Position numbers and translations under genes: made by a program. This document shows positions 62,973 through 64,000 of a stretch of DNA of 64,000 nucleotides, piece by piece. Below the pieces are notes generated by a model, which worked only from the letters and a program-made list of their open reading frames with translations, was not told the origin of the DNA and searched no databases. Origin of the DNA: Hyphomicrobium_A sp963722495 (GTDB taxonomy: Bacteria; Pseudomonadota; Alphaproteobacteria; Rhizobiales; Hyphomicrobiaceae); assembly GCA_963722495.1 (NCBI GenBank), contig CAVRND010000003.1, forward strand, positions 62,001-126,000. Direction: 5' to 3'. How positions within the stretch are numbered: position 1 is the first letter of the stretch; every line of letters starts with the position of its first letter.

Positions 62973-63681
62973 TTAATTGACGACACTGAAGCGGAACGGA
63001 ACCTGAAGCGGCAGCGGCTTGGCGATGGCTTCCGGCATCGCAGGAAACGGTGCAGAGCGTTCCAGCGCCGCAATAGCTGCGTCGTCGAGCTCCTTTGAAC
63101 CGGAACTCTGCAAAATAGAATGCGAAAGGAGGTCGCCATTGGGGGCCGACGGTGAACTGCAGCGTGACGGTGCCGCTCATCCTCTTGCCCGGCTTGACCT
63201 TGCTGCGTTGGATTTTCTTGGCGACCTCTCCCATGTAGGCGCGCTGCGCGATAGCGTCGCCGCCGGATTGTTTAGAGCCGACGTTCTGCTGCTCGAGCGC
63301 AACCATGGGGGCGACCTCCTGGGTCGTTACCTGCTGCGGCGTCTCATCCTCGATCGGCTTCTCCTCCTTGACCTCCTGCGGGGCCTCGACCGTTGCCTCA
63401 GAAGACGTCAGGATATCCTTTAGCTCGAGCTCTTTGGTCTCGACCGGCTCCGCCGCGGTGACCTGCTCCACAGGAGCGACGTCGGGTGTTTCGACGATTT
63501 CCTCGGCGCCACCTAAGGAAGATGCGCCGTCCAGCGTGATGGTCATTTCGGTGCTGAAGGCATCGGAGCCGGAGCCTGCATCAAACGCCGAGGTCGCCGG
63601 CTCGGAGGTAATGAATGTCGCTGCGAGCGCGGCGTGAGCCCCGAGGGAAACAAGCACGGCGATGGGACGAAGCAGTTTCAT
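62973..63681 (-). CDS. TonB-like energy transducer, frameshifted
   Basis: About 235 aa. N-terminal helix LLRPIAVLVSLGAHAALAAT, a Pro/Glu/Val-rich spacer (EVKEEKPIEDETPQQ) and a C-terminal TonB/TolA-like domain. One base extra in a five-G run at 63141-63145 shifts the frame at TVGPQWRPPF; corrected it continues as NGDLLSHSILQSSGSKELDD and ends PLQVPFRFSVVN. The partner ExbD-type gene lies 14 bases upstream, so it drives energy from ExbBD to an outer-membrane receptor or to a Tol-like envelope task. ATG 63681 is preferred to the TTG at 63693. Confidence 0.88.
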
Positions 63682-63695
63682 AGCAGCGGACAACT

Positions 63696-64000
63696 CTACC
63701 GGTTGGCCGGCGGAGCGGCACCTTGTTGAGCCTTGGCAAGAAGCGACACGCGCGCGTATCCACTTTCGCCAACGAGCGTGAGTAGCTCCATCACGTCACC
63801 GTAGGCGGCTTTCGTGTCGCCGCGCACGTAGACCACGGCGTCGCCCTCGCCGGCGCGAAGCTCGCGCAGCCGCGGAATGAGGGAGCTGCGGTCGACGAAC
63901 TCGTCGCGAATTTGAAAGCGGCCGTCCGAAGTCAGCGTCACGACCATCGGTTTCTTCGATTGACCAAGGCGGGGCGCCGTCGTCTTCGGCAGCTCGACGG
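63696..64000 (-). CDS. ExbD/TolR-family protein, C-terminal part
   Basis: Proton-channel partner of TonB. The gene starts beyond the right edge. The visible part, about 101 codons, begins VELPKTTAPRLGQSKKPMVV, the segment after the membrane helix, and has the ExbD fold signature VYVRGDTKAAYGDVMELLTLV with the end AKAQQGAAPPANR. It is followed by tonB. The membrane helix with the functional Asp is outside the window. Confidence 0.88.
   Translation of the reverse strand, partial: VELPKTTAPRLGQSKKPMVVTLTSDGRFQIRDEFVDRSSLIPRLRELRAGEGDAVVYVRGDTKAAYGDVMELLTLVGESGYARVSLLAKAQQGAAPPANR

Overview
The window is a GC-rich alphaproteobacterial chromosome segment, most likely from the order Hyphomicrobiales (Rhizobiales). 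The grounds are: trpF-trpB-trpA-accD-folC and aroA-cmk-rpsA-sppA-ihfB-lapA gene order; an AccD that has lost most of its zinc-finger cysteines; a circularly permuted tmRNA with tag ANDNYAEAALAA; FYDLN-acid, DUF4169, alpha-type SspB and bactofilin genes; and an orphan pqqA, a habit of PQQ-using methylotrophs such as Hyphomicrobium. The genus is an inference.

Layout. 1-7.8 kb: ileS end, lspA, small lipoproteins, orphan pqqA with its own terminator, small secreted and membrane proteins, and a bactofilin pair. 8-24 kb: housekeeping block with tRNA-Ala(GGC), FYDLN protein, aroA-cmk-rpsA, sppA-ihfB-lapA, trpFBA-accD-folC, a TPR protein and uvrD. 24.6-31.3 kb: a giant AsmA protein, a ccdA-ccdB-DUF4169-RHH operon and fumC. 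31.6-33.8 kb: an RHH regulator with a PHB-depolymerase-like esterase, and small genes. 33.9-37.5 kb: a visibly less GC-rich stretch with two orphan genes, facing an operon of uracil/xanthine permease, three-TM protein and DprA/LOG-fold protein joined by ATGA overlaps. 37.6-46.4 kb: an accessory detoxification or catabolic region (PQ-loop protein, haloacetate-dehalogenase-like hydrolase, RibD-like reductase, GST, LysR, second alpha/beta hydrolase, PPOX-fold protein, isoquinoline-oxidoreductase-type [2Fe-2S] and molybdenum subunits). 46.4-50.6 kb: signalling genes (GAF-PAS-GGDEF-EAL, response regulator, Crp/Fnr regulator). 50.7-64 kb: sspB, ssrA, a CPBP protease, thyA-folA, hflK-hflC-DUF2065-degP, psd-pssA, a HerA-like ATPase, a histidine kinase, tonB and exbD.

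How they work together. Protein quality control is concentrated at 50.7-58.2 kb: tmRNA tags stalled products, SspB is a ClpXP adaptor, HflKC regulates FtsH, and DegP works in the periplasm. thyA and folA form the dTMP/folate cycle pair, and psd and pssA make phosphatidylethanolamine. The accessory region reads as an uptake and detoxification cassette around a LysR regulator.

Data quality. More than twenty otherwise well-conserved genes, including essential ones (rpsA, trpB, accD), are split by one-base frame changes that leave the family sequence intact on both sides. iorB has more than ten, while the neighbouring 2.2-kb GGDEF-EAL gene has none. This fits residual sequencing or consensus indels, not decay. 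Such genes are given as single CDS spanning the shift, with the approximate break named.
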